This document shows, one piece after another, positions 55,404 through 64,000 of a DNA stretch of 64,000 nucleotides. The position numbers and the translations under genes were made by a program. How positions within the stretch are numbered: the first letter of the stretch is position 1; each line of letters begins with the position of its first letter. The notes beneath the pieces were generated by a model. The model did not search any database. It saw nothing but the letters and a program-made list of their open reading frames with translations, and had not been told where the DNA came from. Source of the stretch: Nostoc sp. CENA543 (GTDB taxonomy: Bacteria; Cyanobacteriota; Cyanobacteriia; Cyanobacteriales; Nostocaceae); contig NZ_CP023278.1 in the NCBI RefSeq assembly GCF_002896875.1, forward strand, positions 2,914,001 to 2,978,000, given 5' to 3'.

Positions 55404-55781
55404 ATGAATACGCTAGTCAAACTAACCCAAGAATCAGTCGTAGGAGAGATTGAAAATGTTCTAGATACCTATTCATATTATCCTTATCAACAAGCCTTTG
55501 CAATTCCTGACTTACGACAAGAATTGATTACCTTTGTTGTGAATAGAATTCCATGTTTTCATAGTGCGTTTTCTCCTGCACAGCCAGAGGCACAAAGCTG
55601 CGATCAAGACAGTGTATTTAACCAGAAGTTACCCCGCAGTCCCTTAGAGCAAAAACTGCATCTACAAAACTTAATTCACCAAGGTATTTACTATATCTTT
55701 CAACAAAAGTCAGATTGGATTAGCCACCATCTTTGTGAGTCCGTAGAACCTGCGTGTGAACCCTCTCACTGGTTTGGTTAA
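55404..55781 (+). CDS. Hypothetical protein
   Basis: A 125-residue protein: NTLVKLTQESVVGEIENVLD, then SYYPYQQAFAIPDLRQELIT, with later Cys/His-containing segments (HHLCESVEPACEPSHWFG at the end). A good Shine-Dalgarno (aggag) precedes ATG 55404. The DLRQELITFVVNRIP segment faintly recalls the ComFB-type 'LPP' helix, but I would not assign it on that. A hairpin and a MITE-like element follow. Soluble; function unknown. Confidence 0.7.
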   Translation: MNTLVKLTQESVVGEIENVLDTYSYYPYQQAFAIPDLRQELITFVVNRIPCFHSAFSPAQPEAQSCDQDSVFNQKLPRSPLEQKLHLQNLIHQGIYYIFQQKSDWISHHLCESVEPACEPSHWFG

Positions 55782-55857
55782 CACGGTGTCAAAAATTGGA
55801 GTAGGATGCAAAATTGAGTGTTTTGAAGGGTAAATGGCATCCACAAAATTTTTAGAT

Positions 55858-55903
55858 AAGCTTTTGTCAAGATAGTCAGCATCCAAACTCTTGACAAAAG
55901 CTT
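55858..55903. repeat. Perfect 14-bp hairpin
   Basis: aagcttttgtcaag (55858-55871) with cttgacaaaagctt (55890-55903) around an 18-nt loop. It has no T-run and sits just before the MITE-like element at 55917. Confidence 0.65.
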
Positions 55904-55916
55904 CAAAACAGGAATA

Positions 55917-56055
55917 ATACCAATTCGCAATTCGCAATTCGCAATTCGCAATGGACTAACGTCCCGCTACGCTAACGCAATTCGCAATTAAGAAAGTCAG
56001 ATAACATCTTGGTTTCAAGCTTTGTATCTGTTGCTTAATTTTGGAGAATTGGTGT
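55917..56055. mobile_element. MITE-like element with ATACCAATTC / GAATTGGTGT ends (copy 5)
   Basis: The left part (ataccaattcgcaattcgca repeated, then atggactaacgtcccgct) is nearly the same as in the element at 30405. The right end is gaattggtgt followed by aagg. 139 bp, non-coding. The spacer on to 56228 shows no gene. Confidence 0.65.
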
Positions 56056-56228
56056 AAGGTGATCAAAAAATTGAAGTAGATGCTATCAAATGCAATCAGG
56101 CGAAGCATCATCGCCCATGAAATTCCTGATGTTAAAAATAGTTATTGCCTAATTCTCAATTAGCTGTATCTAATGCCACAAGCTAACAATATTCTACACA
56201 CCCTAAAGTCAATAGAATAGAAAACTAA

Positions 56229-56465
56229 TTATCTTAGCTGATGACGTTCTTCTTCTACGAAGAATGTTTCAATGTTGCTAAATAGAGAACATTCTTGTTC
56301 TTCGTATTCGCGTTGACGCATTTCAACAACGTAGATCAGTTCACCACGAGATTGATCTGAAACCCTTCCCCAAGCATGGCTAACAGATGTTGATGGTAGA
56401 TGGGAAGTATATGTACCATGATCGCCGGGACGGGTTGTGGTGGTGTAGTCTGGCTGCGGCTTCAT
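56229..56465 (-). CDS. Hypothetical small acidic protein
   Basis: A 78-residue frame from ATG 56465: MKPQPDYTTTTRPGDHGTYT at the start, a middle GELIYVVEMRQREYEEQ and a Glu-rich C-terminus (FFVEEERHQLR). It has one cysteine and no recognised domain. No strong ribosome site is visible, but the composition is protein-like. It lies alone between repeat-rich spacers. Confidence 0.5.
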   Translation of the reverse strand: MKPQPDYTTTTRPGDHGTYTSHLPSTSVSHAWGRVSDQSRGELIYVVEMRQREYEEQECSLFSNIETFFVEEERHQLR

Positions 56466-56589
56466 AGAAATCGTGTGAGGTTGAAATTACCATATTCAGT
56501 GTATAAGCAAAATCCCATAAATAGGAAAAATCAAGTGCAATGAGTTGTTAACACCATTGCATTGTGACAATTGATATCAAAGTTGGATC

Positions 56590-56814
56590 ATGAGACACAA
56601 TATCAACTATCAAGATTTTGCATTCACGAATCTAGAGATTGCTAACAAAGGACTTCTAAATTCTTGGGTTATTACCCGTTTATTGCCTAATATGCAGCGA
56701 ATTAATGTTGCTAGCTTTCGCAGTCGTTCTCATGCTGAAGTTTATTTGCGAAATTTACGCCAACTGATTCCTGATGCTGATTTTGTGATGATTTTTGATT
56801 GTCAAAGGGAATAG
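56590..56814 (+). CDS. Hypothetical small protein
   Basis: A 74-residue protein from ATG 56590 (MRHNINYQDFAFTNLEIANK). The second half, NVASFRSRSHAEVYLRNLRQ followed by LIPDADFVMIFDC, has the look of a small alpha/beta (SPOR-like or ferredoxin-like) fold with alternating hydrophobic strands. Family not recognised. STRR arrays follow the stop at once. Confidence 0.55.
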   Translation: MRHNINYQDFAFTNLEIANKGLLNSWVITRLLPNMQRINVASFRSRSHAEVYLRNLRQLIPDADFVMIFDCQRE

Positions 56815-56817
56815 GGT

Positions 56818-56943
56818 GTGGGGAATGGGGAATTGGGCATGGGGTATGGGAGAAGGTAGACAAGGTAGGCAAGGTAGAAGAACTAATGACTAATGACTAA
56901 TGACTAATGACTGTTGACTATTGACTATTGACTATTGACTATT
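56818..56943. repeat. STRR cluster (gggaatgggg, aggtagacaaggtag, gactaat units)
   Basis: Three STRR types in series: G-rich, aggtagacaaggtaggcaag, and gactaatgactaatgactaa/gactattgactattgac. Confidence 0.85.
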
Positions 56944-57016
56944 TTTTGAACTCGTCTCAGTCCTGGACTCTACAATATTAAGTAGTTGCAGTTATCGCCT
57001 CATTAAATCCACGCTG

Positions 57017-57967
57017 ATGAACAAAAAGAATAAGCCAGACTGGGCTGGTGAAAGTTTACTCTCCAATTTCGTTAATTTGTTAATTCAAACTAAGCCCATT
57101 TACGGTGTAATGAAACACCAAGCTAGACAAGTTCTGATCAAAACGGCTGAGAAAAATGGGATTCCTTGGCGTAAAAATTATGAGGCACTCCAAACATCAG
57201 GCGCAAAACAACTGTTAGCCGCAGTGACTAACCCAAATGTTGTTTATCCTGACTATTACAAAGTTCCTTTTCATGCTTACTCTGAGGGCAATCTGTGTTG
57301 GGAGGCTGCTTTTGAGACAGAATCAGCTACCTACGCGATGGCACTGCGGGTATGGCCGCAAGAAAACCTGACTTGGGAAGATGCCCACGCTAGACTCAGA
57401 GGCACTTTCCACGACGCTTTGGAAACATACGGCCCCCAACAAGTCAGGGATATTTTAGATATTGGTTGTTCTGTGGGTGTTTCCACTTTGGCATTACACC
57501 GTTATTACCAGCATCGAGAAAGGTATCCAGTCCGCACTGTGGGTTTAGATTTATCACCCCATATGCTGGCTGTAGCTAGAACTAGGGATGTCAATAGTGA
57601 AATCGCTGAGTGGATTCACGCCAGGGCAGAAAAGACGGGTTTACCAGATAACTCCTTTGACTTGGTAACTCTCCAGTTTGTCACCCATGAACTCCCCAGT
57701 TACGCCAGCCAGGAAATTTTCACAGAGGCCAGAAGATTGCTCAGACCAGGCGGTTATATTGCCATAGTGGATAATAACCCGCGATCGCCTGTCATCCAAA
57801 ACCTCCCCCCCGTTCTCTTCACCCTCATGAAAAGCACTGAGCCGTGGAGTGACCAATATTATACATTCGATATTGAAGCAACCCTGCAAAAAGTGGGCTT
57901 CCTAAAACCAGTCACTGTCCCCAGCGACCCACGGCATAGGACGATTATTGCTCAAAAGCCGATGTAG
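57017..57967 (+). CDS. Class I SAM-dependent methyltransferase
   Basis: A 316-residue protein with an N-terminal extension of about 140 residues and a Rossmann methyltransferase core. Motif I is VRDILDIGCSVGVSTLALH (about residue 145), followed by the acidic VGLDLSPHMLAVARTRD, then PDNSFDLVTLQFVTHELP (motif IV region) and RRLLRPGGYIAIVDNNP. It resembles ubiquinone/menaquinone-type (UbiE-like) and other small-molecule methyltransferases. The substrate is unknown. Start ATG at 57017. Convergent with the CrtISO-like gene. Confidence 0.87.
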   Translation: MNKKNKPDWAGESLLSNFVNLLIQTKPIYGVMKHQARQVLIKTAEKNGIPWRKNYEALQTSGAKQLLAAVTNPNVVYPDYYKVPFHAYSEGNLCWEAAFETESATYAMALRVWPQENLTWEDAHARLRGTFHDALETYGPQQVRDILDIGCSVGVSTLALHRYYQHRERYPVRTVGLDLSPHMLAVARTRDVNSEIAEWIHARAEKTGLPDNSFDLVTLQFVTHELPSYASQEIFTEARRLLRPGGYIAIVDNNPRSPVIQNLPPVLFTLMKSTEPWSDQYYTFDIEATLQKVGFLKPVTVPSDPRHRTIIAQKPM

Positions 57968-58045
57968 AGGCAGGGGGCAGGGGGGCAGGGGGCAGGGGGC
58001 AGGGGTAAAACCTTCTTCCTTCGATGCCCAATGCCCCATGCCCAA
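57966..58045. repeat. STRR (gcagggg and cccaatgcccc units)
   Basis: A gggggcagggggcagggg array directly after the methyltransferase stop, then atgcccaatgccccatgccc. Confidence 0.85.
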
Positions 58046-58049
58046 TTTT

Positions 58050-59585
58050 TCAACCCAAACCAACATCCCTAAGCATAGCCAAATGCTGACTCACTGGTAC
58101 AAAACTATTAGCAACAATCATGCCACTGGCGGCGACGGCTGGTAAACCGATGCCGGGAAAGGTGGAGTCGCCACAGCACATTAAGCCTGATAGGGGTGTG
58201 CTGTGGCCGGGAAATAACCCGACGGCGGCGGAGATGGCGGGGCCGTAAGTGCCGCGATGGCGACGTAAAAATCTTTCGTGGGTGAGGGGTGTACCTACCA
58301 ATGAGATTTCGCAACGGGAACGAATATCAGGAATGATTCTTTCTAAAGCTTGCCACATGACTTCCGCACGCGATCGCTTTTTCTGTTCATATTCTTGACT
58401 TCTTCTGTCCATCCCTTGCCAAATTGCGTAGGGTTCATTCCCTGGGGTGTAAACGTGAATTACGTGTTTCTCTGGGGGTGCTAAGGATGGGTCGAGAATT
58501 GAGGGAATTGATACTAAAATAACGTTTTGCGGTGCTGTAATTCCCAATTCCCAGTCGTTGACTACTATATGATGACAAGCTAAATCTGCTGGTAAATTTT
58601 GAGCATCAATACCTAAGTGCAGGTGCATGAAACTATCGCATTCAGGTATGCCTTGGCGTTGGTTACGGAATTTTGCTGGTAGTGCGGCTGCTGGTACTAA
58701 CTTCAGTGTATCCCAAACCGCAGCATTAGAAATCACAGCCCGCCGCGATCGCACTTCTTCACCATTGCGGAGTTTCACACCAATGGCGCGTTTACCTTCG
58801 ACCAAGATTTCCTCAACATGAGAACCTAAAATTAACTTCCCTCCGTGTTTTTCTAGTCCCTGCACCAAAGCATCCACTAAAGCACCACTACCACCGACAG
58901 GATAATCTAACTTAACTCCTGGCTTATACCAATCAGCAAACATAAATGCTACTTCGGCGGCGTTAGTTCCCGATGCCGGAAGTCCAGAGAGGAGAAAACA
59001 CAGTAAATTTAGCCAATTTTGAATAAACGGGTCACTAACCACACCCCGCATAATCCGGTCAAAAGACCCAGTTAATTTAATCACATTAGCGGCGTGTTGA
59101 GCTAGAGATGGCGCAAACCTGCCCACAGTCAAAGCTGCACCCATATCTAAGCGTAAAGCAGCTGGAGGGAGAGCGATCGCAGCTTGGGCGAGTGGCATCA
59201 TCACCTTTTGTAAATATCGCCATTCCTGAACAGCATTCTGTCCCCGCAATTTAGCTAAAACCTCACAAAATTGCTCACCTCCCACGGCGGTGTCAAAATC
59301 ACCCTCTGGCAGACGACAGCCCCAAGTATCGTAATTAACACAAGGTAAATCAACCCCAATAGCATCTAGCACTTGTCGTAGAGGGTTAACAGAAGGACTA
59401 TAAGACAACCCAGAATAGAGAGAAGGCCCACTATCAAACTTAAATCCTTGACGTTCAAAAGCGTGCGCCGCCCCACCGGGTATAGAGTGACTTTCAAAAA
59501 CCGTCACCTCTAACCCATAACGAGCCAAAAGAGCCGCACAACTCAGACCACCAATACCACTACCAATTACGATGATGTCAGTCAT
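58050..59585 (-). CDS. Phytoene desaturase/CrtISO-family FAD oxidoreductase
   Basis: A 511-residue FAD/NAD(P)-binding oxidoreductase of the phytoene desaturase / carotenoid isomerase / retinol saturase superfamily. The N-terminal FAD motif is IIVIGSGIGGLSCAALLARY, followed by ESHSIPGGAAHAFERQGF and FDSGPSLYSGL. C-terminal FAD contacts are in GLMCCGDSTFPGIGLPAVAA. It differs from the canonical CrtH opening, so I give no symbol. A role in carotenoid or another polyisoprenoid or lipid conversion is likely but unproven. Membrane-peripheral. Start ATG at 59585, next to an STRR. Confidence 0.87.
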   Translation of the reverse strand: MTDIIVIGSGIGGLSCAALLARYGLEVTVFESHSIPGGAAHAFERQGFKFDSGPSLYSGLSYSPSVNPLRQVLDAIGVDLPCVNYDTWGCRLPEGDFDTAVGGEQFCEVLAKLRGQNAVQEWRYLQKVMMPLAQAAIALPPAALRLDMGAALTVGRFAPSLAQHAANVIKLTGSFDRIMRGVVSDPFIQNWLNLLCFLLSGLPASGTNAAEVAFMFADWYKPGVKLDYPVGGSGALVDALVQGLEKHGGKLILGSHVEEILVEGKRAIGVKLRNGEEVRSRRAVISNAAVWDTLKLVPAAALPAKFRNQRQGIPECDSFMHLHLGIDAQNLPADLACHHIVVNDWELGITAPQNVILVSIPSILDPSLAPPEKHVIHVYTPGNEPYAIWQGMDRRSQEYEQKKRSRAEVMWQALERIIPDIRSRCEISLVGTPLTHERFLRRHRGTYGPAISAAVGLFPGHSTPLSGLMCCGDSTFPGIGLPAVAASGMIVANSFVPVSQHLAMLRDVGLG

Positions 59586-59586
59586 T

Positions 59587-59685
59587 AGTTATTAGTCAAT
59601 AGTCAATAGTCAATAGTCAATAGTCATTACTTCTTCCTTGTCTACCTTGTCTCACCATTCTCCCTGCCCCCTGCCCCCCTGCTTC
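59587..59685. repeat. STRR cluster (agtcaat and ccctgcc units)
   Basis: tcaatagtcaatagtcaata followed by ctaccttgtc and cctgccccctgcccccctgc units between the CrtISO-like gene and the kinase gene. Confidence 0.85.
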
Positions 59686-59747
59686 TAATTTTTTTGTCTA
59701 TCCTAAGAATAGGGGAATTTTTTACGTAAATTGCTAGCAGGTGTCAA

Positions 59748-60962
59748 ATGCTGCAAGTAGAACAAATATTGCATGACCGTTATCAAGTTCTGAAACAATT
59801 AGGTAACAATGGTATTCGTCAAACTTGGTTAGCAAAAGATTTACAAGCTCATGATACAGAAAATTCGCAGGTTGTAGTCAAGCTTTTGGCTTTTGGTGGT
59901 AGTGTACAGTGGGATGATTTGAAACTATTTGAACGGGAAGCCCAGGTTCTCAAGCAGTTAAATCACCCTTATATTCCACAATACATTGACTATTTTTGTG
60001 TAGATGACCGCAATCTCTGGTTTGGCTTAGTTCAAGAATATATTCCTGGTGAATCCCTCAAAGAAAAACTCGCTGCTGGCAAAAGATTTACTGAAAAACA
60101 AGCTAAGAAAATTGCGGCTGAGGTTCTCAAAATTCTCACTTATTTACATGAGTTAAACCCTGGGGTTCTACACCGAGATATTAAGCCCAGTAATTTAATT
60201 TTGGGTGATGACAAACATATTTATTTAGTTGATTTTGGTGCTGTTCAAGATAAAGCTGCAAAAGAAGGTGTGACGTTTACTGTTGTCGGTACTTACGGTT
60301 ATGCACCAATGGAACAATATGGTGGTCGTGCTGTTCCGGCTTCAGATTTATATGCACTGGGAGCTACTTTAATTCATCTTTTAACTGGTGTTTCTCCTGC
60401 GGAATTACCCCAAGAAGATTTGCGAATAAAATTTAGTAATAGAGTTAGTTTGAGTCCTGGTTTGATCAGATGGCTGGAAAAATTAACAGAACCAGCACCA
60501 GAAAAACGGTTTAATAATGCAAGTCAAGCTTTGGATACACTCAAACATGGTTTAAAGGAAGAATATCCTCATTTAGAAGTGAAATCTTCTAACCTGATCC
60601 GTCTACCATCTAAAATGTTTATCAATAATTCTGGTTGTGGAATTATTAACACGTTAGAACCAGTTCCAGAGGAAATTCAAGGCTGGAATTGGGGGGCTTT
60701 TTTATTACCTTGGTTTTGGTTATGGAGTAACCAAGTGTGGCTGGGACTATTATGTTTTACACCCTATATTGGTTGGGTAATGACAATCTCACTCGGCGCA
60801 AAAGGTAATGAATGGGCGTGGAAAAGTAGAAGGTGGCGGAGTATTGAACAATTTAAAGCCCATCAAAGAGGTTGGGCGATCGCTGGTGTTTTAATCGGCG
60901 CACCCATTAGTATGATGTTATGGGTGCTTGCATTTTATACACTCAAAGAAATCTTTGATTAA
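59748..60962 (+). CDS. Ser/Thr protein kinase with C-terminal membrane region
   Basis: A 404-residue Pkn-type kinase. Kinase domain residues 10-270: VAIK-like Lys45 (VVVKLLAFGG), catalytic Asp144 (LHRDIKPSN), DFG Asp162 (VDFGAVQDKA), and an activation segment TFTVVGTYGYAPMEQYGG of the cyanobacterial type. After a linker, residues about 315-400 contain three hydrophobic helices (GAFLLPWFWLWSNQVWLGLL, YIGWVMTISLGA, AGVLIGAPISMMLWVLAFY), so it is membrane anchored. All key residues are present. Target and signal unknown. Confidence 0.92.
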   Translation: MLQVEQILHDRYQVLKQLGNNGIRQTWLAKDLQAHDTENSQVVVKLLAFGGSVQWDDLKLFEREAQVLKQLNHPYIPQYIDYFCVDDRNLWFGLVQEYIPGESLKEKLAAGKRFTEKQAKKIAAEVLKILTYLHELNPGVLHRDIKPSNLILGDDKHIYLVDFGAVQDKAAKEGVTFTVVGTYGYAPMEQYGGRAVPASDLYALGATLIHLLTGVSPAELPQEDLRIKFSNRVSLSPGLIRWLEKLTEPAPEKRFNNASQALDTLKHGLKEEYPHLEVKSSNLIRLPSKMFINNSGCGIINTLEPVPEEIQGWNWGAFLLPWFWLWSNQVWLGLLCFTPYIGWVMTISLGAKGNEWAWKSRRWRSIEQFKAHQRGWAIAGVLIGAPISMMLWVLAFYTLKEIFD

Positions 60963-61132
60963 GCATAGAGAAAGTAAAAAGTAAAAAGTAAAAATTCAAG
61001 AAATATTACCTTTTACCTTTTACCTTCTTCTTATGCTGAATTGGGATAAGTAGTATTGTTTCAAGATTCGGGAATAGGCTAAGAATCTAGGTTTTCAATC
61101 CAAAATCCCAAATCCAAAATCCAAAATTGGTA

Positions 61133-61801
61133 TTACCCGTTCACGTTTGATTCAATCAAACCTACAGGACAAGCTACATTTGTCCCACCTAAACCACAAT
61201 AACCATTGGGGTTTTTCGCTAAATACTGCTGATGATAATCTTCGGCATAGTAAAATTCAGGAGCATCCAGAATTTCTGTAGTAATTTTCCCGTATCCCGC
61301 ACGGTTAAGGGCTTCTTGATAAGCATCCCGTGAAGCTTCAGCTAGTTTTTTTTGTTCCTCGGAATAAACATAAATTCCCGAACGGTATTGAGTACCTACG
61401 TCATTACCTTGACGCATTCCTTGGGTGGGGTCATGGCTTTCCCAAAAGACTTTCAGTAATTCAGCGTAACTAATCACTTTGGGGTCAAAGACCACAAACA
61501 CAACTTCATTGTGTCCAGTCAAACCAGAACACACTTCCTTATAAGTGGGATTGGGTGTGTAACCAGCCGCGTAACCTACCGCAGTGCTGTAAACTCCCTC
61601 TTTTTGCCAAAACTTCCGTTCTGCGCCCCAAAAACAACCCAAACCAAACAATGCTGTTTCCATACCTTCAGGAAAAGGTGGTTTGAGGGGGTGATTATTC
61701 ACGTAGTGCTGTGCAGGTACAGGCATAGTTTGTGTTCTGCCTGGTAAAGCCTGTTCAGGAGAAGGCATTGCCAGCTTTTTGCCGAATCCAAAAAGTCCCA
61801 T
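61133..61801 (-). CDS. msrA: Peptide methionine sulfoxide reductase MsrA
   Basis: A 222-residue MsrA that reduces the S-epimer of methionine sulfoxide in proteins. The catalytic Cys56 is in [58 protein letters not shown] and EDYHQQYL are family hallmarks. A resolving-type Cys is near the end ([10 protein letters not shown]). A 45-residue N-terminal extension is typical of cyanobacterial MsrA. The stop codon abuts a sequence ending aattggtatta, which looks like the right end of another ATACCAATT-type element. Confidence 0.95.
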   Translation of the reverse strand: MGLFGFGKKLAMPSPEQALPGRTQTMPVPAQHYVNNHPLKPPFPEGMETALFGLGCFWGAERKFWQKEGVYSTAVGYAAGYTPNPTYKEVCSGLTGHNEVVFVVFDPKVISYAELLKVFWESHDPTQGMRQGNDVGTQYRSGIYVYSEEQKKLAEASRDAYQEALNRAGYGKITTEILDAPEFYYAEDYHQQYLAKNPNGYCGLGGTNVACPVGLIESNVNG

Positions 61802-61899
61802 TGATTTTTACTCTGATTTTTTATAGATGTTTTTACTTTACTTAATATTTTAGTGTTTCTGCTGACTAGATAGCAGGGTTGGGTATTGGGGCATTTCAT

Positions 61900-61930
61900 T
61901 TTGAATTTTGAATTTTGAATTTTGAATTGA
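61900..61930. repeat. STRR (ttttgaa units)
   Basis: Four ttttgaa units between msrA and the helicase-like gene. Confidence 0.85.
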
Positions 61931-61937
61931 TTTACCC

Positions 61938-64000
61938 CTAAACCCCTATACTCTCTTTCACATCCAACGGAATACAAGCATGAACCAACTGCAACAAAGG
62001 CCCTAGTTGTTCTTGTCCATTGACGGCTAAGTCGCTGTGACACAAATACAATCTTTCGGAGACACGGGAGAGTAAATCGTGCAGAATTCTCTGTAGTCTG
62101 GTTTCTTCTGCTAACCTCTCATCTTCGGCTGTCCAAGGTTGTCCTAGTCTATCTTGCAGGAAAATTGGCGCACCAAATAAGGTTGCTGCCCCACCTTTTG
62201 CCCACAGGGGTGAACCAGTATCTAGCCAAAAGTGCCAACGGTGAAATTTGCGGTTAGCACGGTATTGGAAGATAGTGGCTAAGGTAACGGCTTTTGAGTG
62301 TTTACCGATGGAACGTAGGGGGTATGGGTTGGCAGTAATTGTCCCCCGACGTAGGAGTTGAATAAATTCGGCAATAGTTGTATTGATGAGGCGATGATTT
62401 GCGTCTGGGGTGTTTGCTGTGGTTTGTTTTAATCTGGTGTCAATTTCCCAATAATGTTGGGCTGTTTCTAGTAGTTCTCTTAAAGCTGCCAGTTGTTCGT
62501 AGGGAAGATTACTACCATTCCATAGAAAGTTTTGAATTGCCCTGTCTAAAAGGGAAATAGGGCTGGGAATCAGGCGGAGTTCTTGCTGCGATCGCTGTTT
62601 TTCTATCCACTGTAAAATCTCTGTGTAGGCTGTGGTGGCAGCATAGCCAATTCGATCCCAACGTTCAAAGGTTTTGACTGGTAGGAGGTTGGGGTGTTCG
62701 GGATGAGGAACAAAGCAATAATCTGCTATCAATCCTGCCCTGACTGGGTCGATATTGGGAGAAAGTGCCGCCGGAGTTTCTGATGATTCTGCTTTTCTAC
62801 TCAAAACAACTAACATCTCAGCCACGGCATCCCGGTCTACCAAGCGTCCCAAGCCGGGATAGACTAAAGCCAGCATAGTCAGCAATGCCCGAATGACTGG
62901 AGAACTAATTAAGGGGCGTTGGTCATTGAGTGATTGCACAGTAATATTCTGCTTACTGAGAATTTCTACTATGGTATAGCGAGCGATCGCATCTAAACCA
63001 GGAGCAATAATTGCCACATCTTCGGCTGCAACTAATCCAGAATTAATCGCATAACCAATAAATTCTGCTGTCTGACGCAACAATTGAGAACGGGAGGTAG
63101 TTTGGATTGACTGCACCACTGATGGTAAATCTGACATTACCATTGGTGAACTTAATGATCCAACCATCGGCGCAACTAGTCTATCAGCTAGAGAATCCAG
63201 TGCAAACCCTGGCAAAGTTTCCACCTGACAACGCCTCCCCAACCCTGCCAAATAATCGGGATCTGCCCCTAATCCCAATCTCACCCCCCCATCAGGGTTG
63301 TAGCTAAACGCACCCACTGCACCTTGATCTAAGAGCAATTCCAACAAATTACGCACCATCCCAGGATATTCGTCTACATCATCCGCTACTACTGCTTGAT
63401 AACGGTTGGCTAGGTACTGTTGATAATGCTCATTCTTCAATAAATACTGGGTGAAAAGTTCAGTAATAATCCCGTAGGTTAGAAAGCCCCTCTCTAAACA
63501 CCAATTTCGCCAATCTACCAGTAAATCTGCCATAAATTCTGGCTTTAGATTGCCGCTATTTTCCTCTAAACTGGTTTGCAAAATACCTGCAATTTCCTCA
63601 CATGGTGTTCCACTATAAGCCGCTAACTGCATTAAGTCTAAGATGCGCCTCACAAAGCGGTACTCATTTACTCCCACAAGTTTTAAGGTGTCTTCATCTA
63701 ATTGGTTTCTCCACAGTTTAGTTGCTAGTTCTTGCTCAGTTTCCGGCCGCAAGCGCACAGGAAAATGTGCTTTTAAATGCAGCAGGTCAATCAGTAAAGG
63801 CCAAAATAAAATTACTTCATCTTGAAAAAAACCTAGTGGTGTTCTTACCCGTACTGGATATTTGCCTTGAGTGCTAGTAACAATTTTATCCCCCAACTCT
63901 CGCCGATTATCATCATTGGCAGCCAAAACCAAAATTCCCGGTTTGGCTTGCTGGAGTAACTCTGATTGAGGCATGTAAGTGCTTGCTTGCAATTTTGCTC
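61938..64000 (-). CDS. UvrD/AddAB-like helicase or nuclease relative, 5' end outside the window
   Basis: At least 684 residues, open to the window edge. It begins in view with PGILVLAANDDNRRELGDKI, which in UvrD-type proteins is motif Ia following the P-loop. No Walker A is seen, so the true N-terminus probably lies beyond 64000. AVVADDVDEYPGMVRNLLEL matches the DExx-type motif II. IGYAINSGLVAAEDVAIIAP and VQSLNDQRPLISSPVIRALL fit the helicase 2A region of UvrD/AddB relatives. The final motif VI is not obvious, so helicase activity is uncertain. An internal TTG at 63992 is the first possible start inside the window, but I would not rely on it. Confidence 0.7.
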   Translation of the reverse strand, partial: AKLQASTYMPQSELLQQAKPGILVLAANDDNRRELGDKIVTSTQGKYPVRVRTPLGFFQDEVILFWPLLIDLLHLKAHFPVRLRPETEQELATKLWRNQLDEDTLKLVGVNEYRFVRRILDLMQLAAYSGTPCEEIAGILQTSLEENSGNLKPEFMADLLVDWRNWCLERGFLTYGIITELFTQYLLKNEHYQQYLANRYQAVVADDVDEYPGMVRNLLELLLDQGAVGAFSYNPDGGVRLGLGADPDYLAGLGRRCQVETLPGFALDSLADRLVAPMVGSLSSPMVMSDLPSVVQSIQTTSRSQLLRQTAEFIGYAINSGLVAAEDVAIIAPGLDAIARYTIVEILSKQNITVQSLNDQRPLISSPVIRALLTMLALVYPGLGRLVDRDAVAEMLVVLSRKAESSETPAALSPNIDPVRAGLIADYCFVPHPEHPNLLPVKTFERWDRIGYAATTAYTEILQWIEKQRSQQELRLIPSPISLLDRAIQNFLWNGSNLPYEQLAALRELLETAQHYWEIDTRLKQTTANTPDANHRLINTTIAEFIQLLRRGTITANPYPLRSIGKHSKAVTLATIFQYRANRKFHRWHFWLDTGSPLWAKGGAATLFGAPIFLQDRLGQPWTAEDERLAEETRLQRILHDLLSRVSERLYLCHSDLAVNGQEQLGPLLQLVHACIPLDVKESIGV

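Noticed and set aside
55186-55407. 73-residue frame overlapping the 55404 gene
   Set aside because: TTG start without a ribosome site and an unremarkable sequence in an AT-rich spacer. The next gene has a proper Shine-Dalgarno of its own.

Overview
The window is chromosomal DNA of a filamentous, Nostoc/Anabaena-type cyanobacterium. Evidence: a 37-residue PetG (cytochrome b6f subunit 5) next to a CytM-like cytochrome c; a LexA gene preceded by a box that fits the Anabaena LexA consensus; a dual Ser/Thr-histidine kinase of the type common in these organisms; very frequent GCGATCGC (HIP1) octamers; and dense short tandemly repeated sequences (STRR type) between genes. No rRNA, tRNA or CRISPR array was recognised.

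Layout. 0-8 kb: Uma2-family nuclease with a heptad minisatellite, mnmE, a small secreted protein, a small gene broken by a MITE-like insertion, an SDR oxidoreductase, a copper amine oxidase and a small protein with a possible frameshift. 8-19.7 kb: glycogen phosphorylase, a DUF429 protein, a 2062-residue multidomain kinase and proline iminopeptidase. 19.7-21.2 kb: a tnpB-only IS200/IS605-family element; a 336-bp element with the same ends lies at 26.8 kb, inserted in the 3' end of a PIN-domain toxin gene. 21-30 kb: DMT permease, truncated D-Ala-D-Ala dipeptidase, two tandem TspO/MBR proteins, DUF3611 protein, murD, the toxin-antitoxin pair and glyS. 29.8-33 kb: an iron block (ferritin, FeoA, FeoB split into GTPase and permease genes). 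33-43 kb: secreted protein, glycosyltransferase, argF, lexA, SF2 helicase and a CBS-PAS-histidine kinase-receiver protein of 1247 residues. 43.7-46 kb: a DndD-like SMC-type ATPase coupled to a 57-residue protein. 46-53 kb: beta-carbonic anhydrase, cytM, petG, rsmD, hisH, a pyroglutamyl-peptidase-like protein, a DUF3370 protein, a membrane acyltransferase and an unknown protein. 53-64 kb: renalase-like oxidoreductase, small unknowns, a methyltransferase, a CrtISO-like oxidoreductase, a Ser/Thr kinase, msrA and the 3' part of a UvrD-like helicase/nuclease relative.

Most genes are single housekeeping or accessory units on alternating strands. Clear co-transcribed groups are feoB-N/feoB-C/feoA (ferritin beyond them), the antitoxin/toxin pair and the 57-residue protein/DndD-like pair. 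The most distinctive aspect is how small mobile and repetitive DNA has shaped coding sequences. STRR repeats supply stop or start codons, one lies in frame inside an acyltransferase, one lies exactly at the feoB split, and a non-autonomous IS605-type element supplies the last residues of a toxin. A second family of elements with ATACCAATT/AATTGGTAT inverted ends occurs at least five times.

The best candidates for something undescribed are the DndD-like ATPase with its small coupled partner and no other dnd gene, and the small IS605-type element that keeps both ends, with compensating changes, and could encode a stand-alone guide RNA for TnpB.
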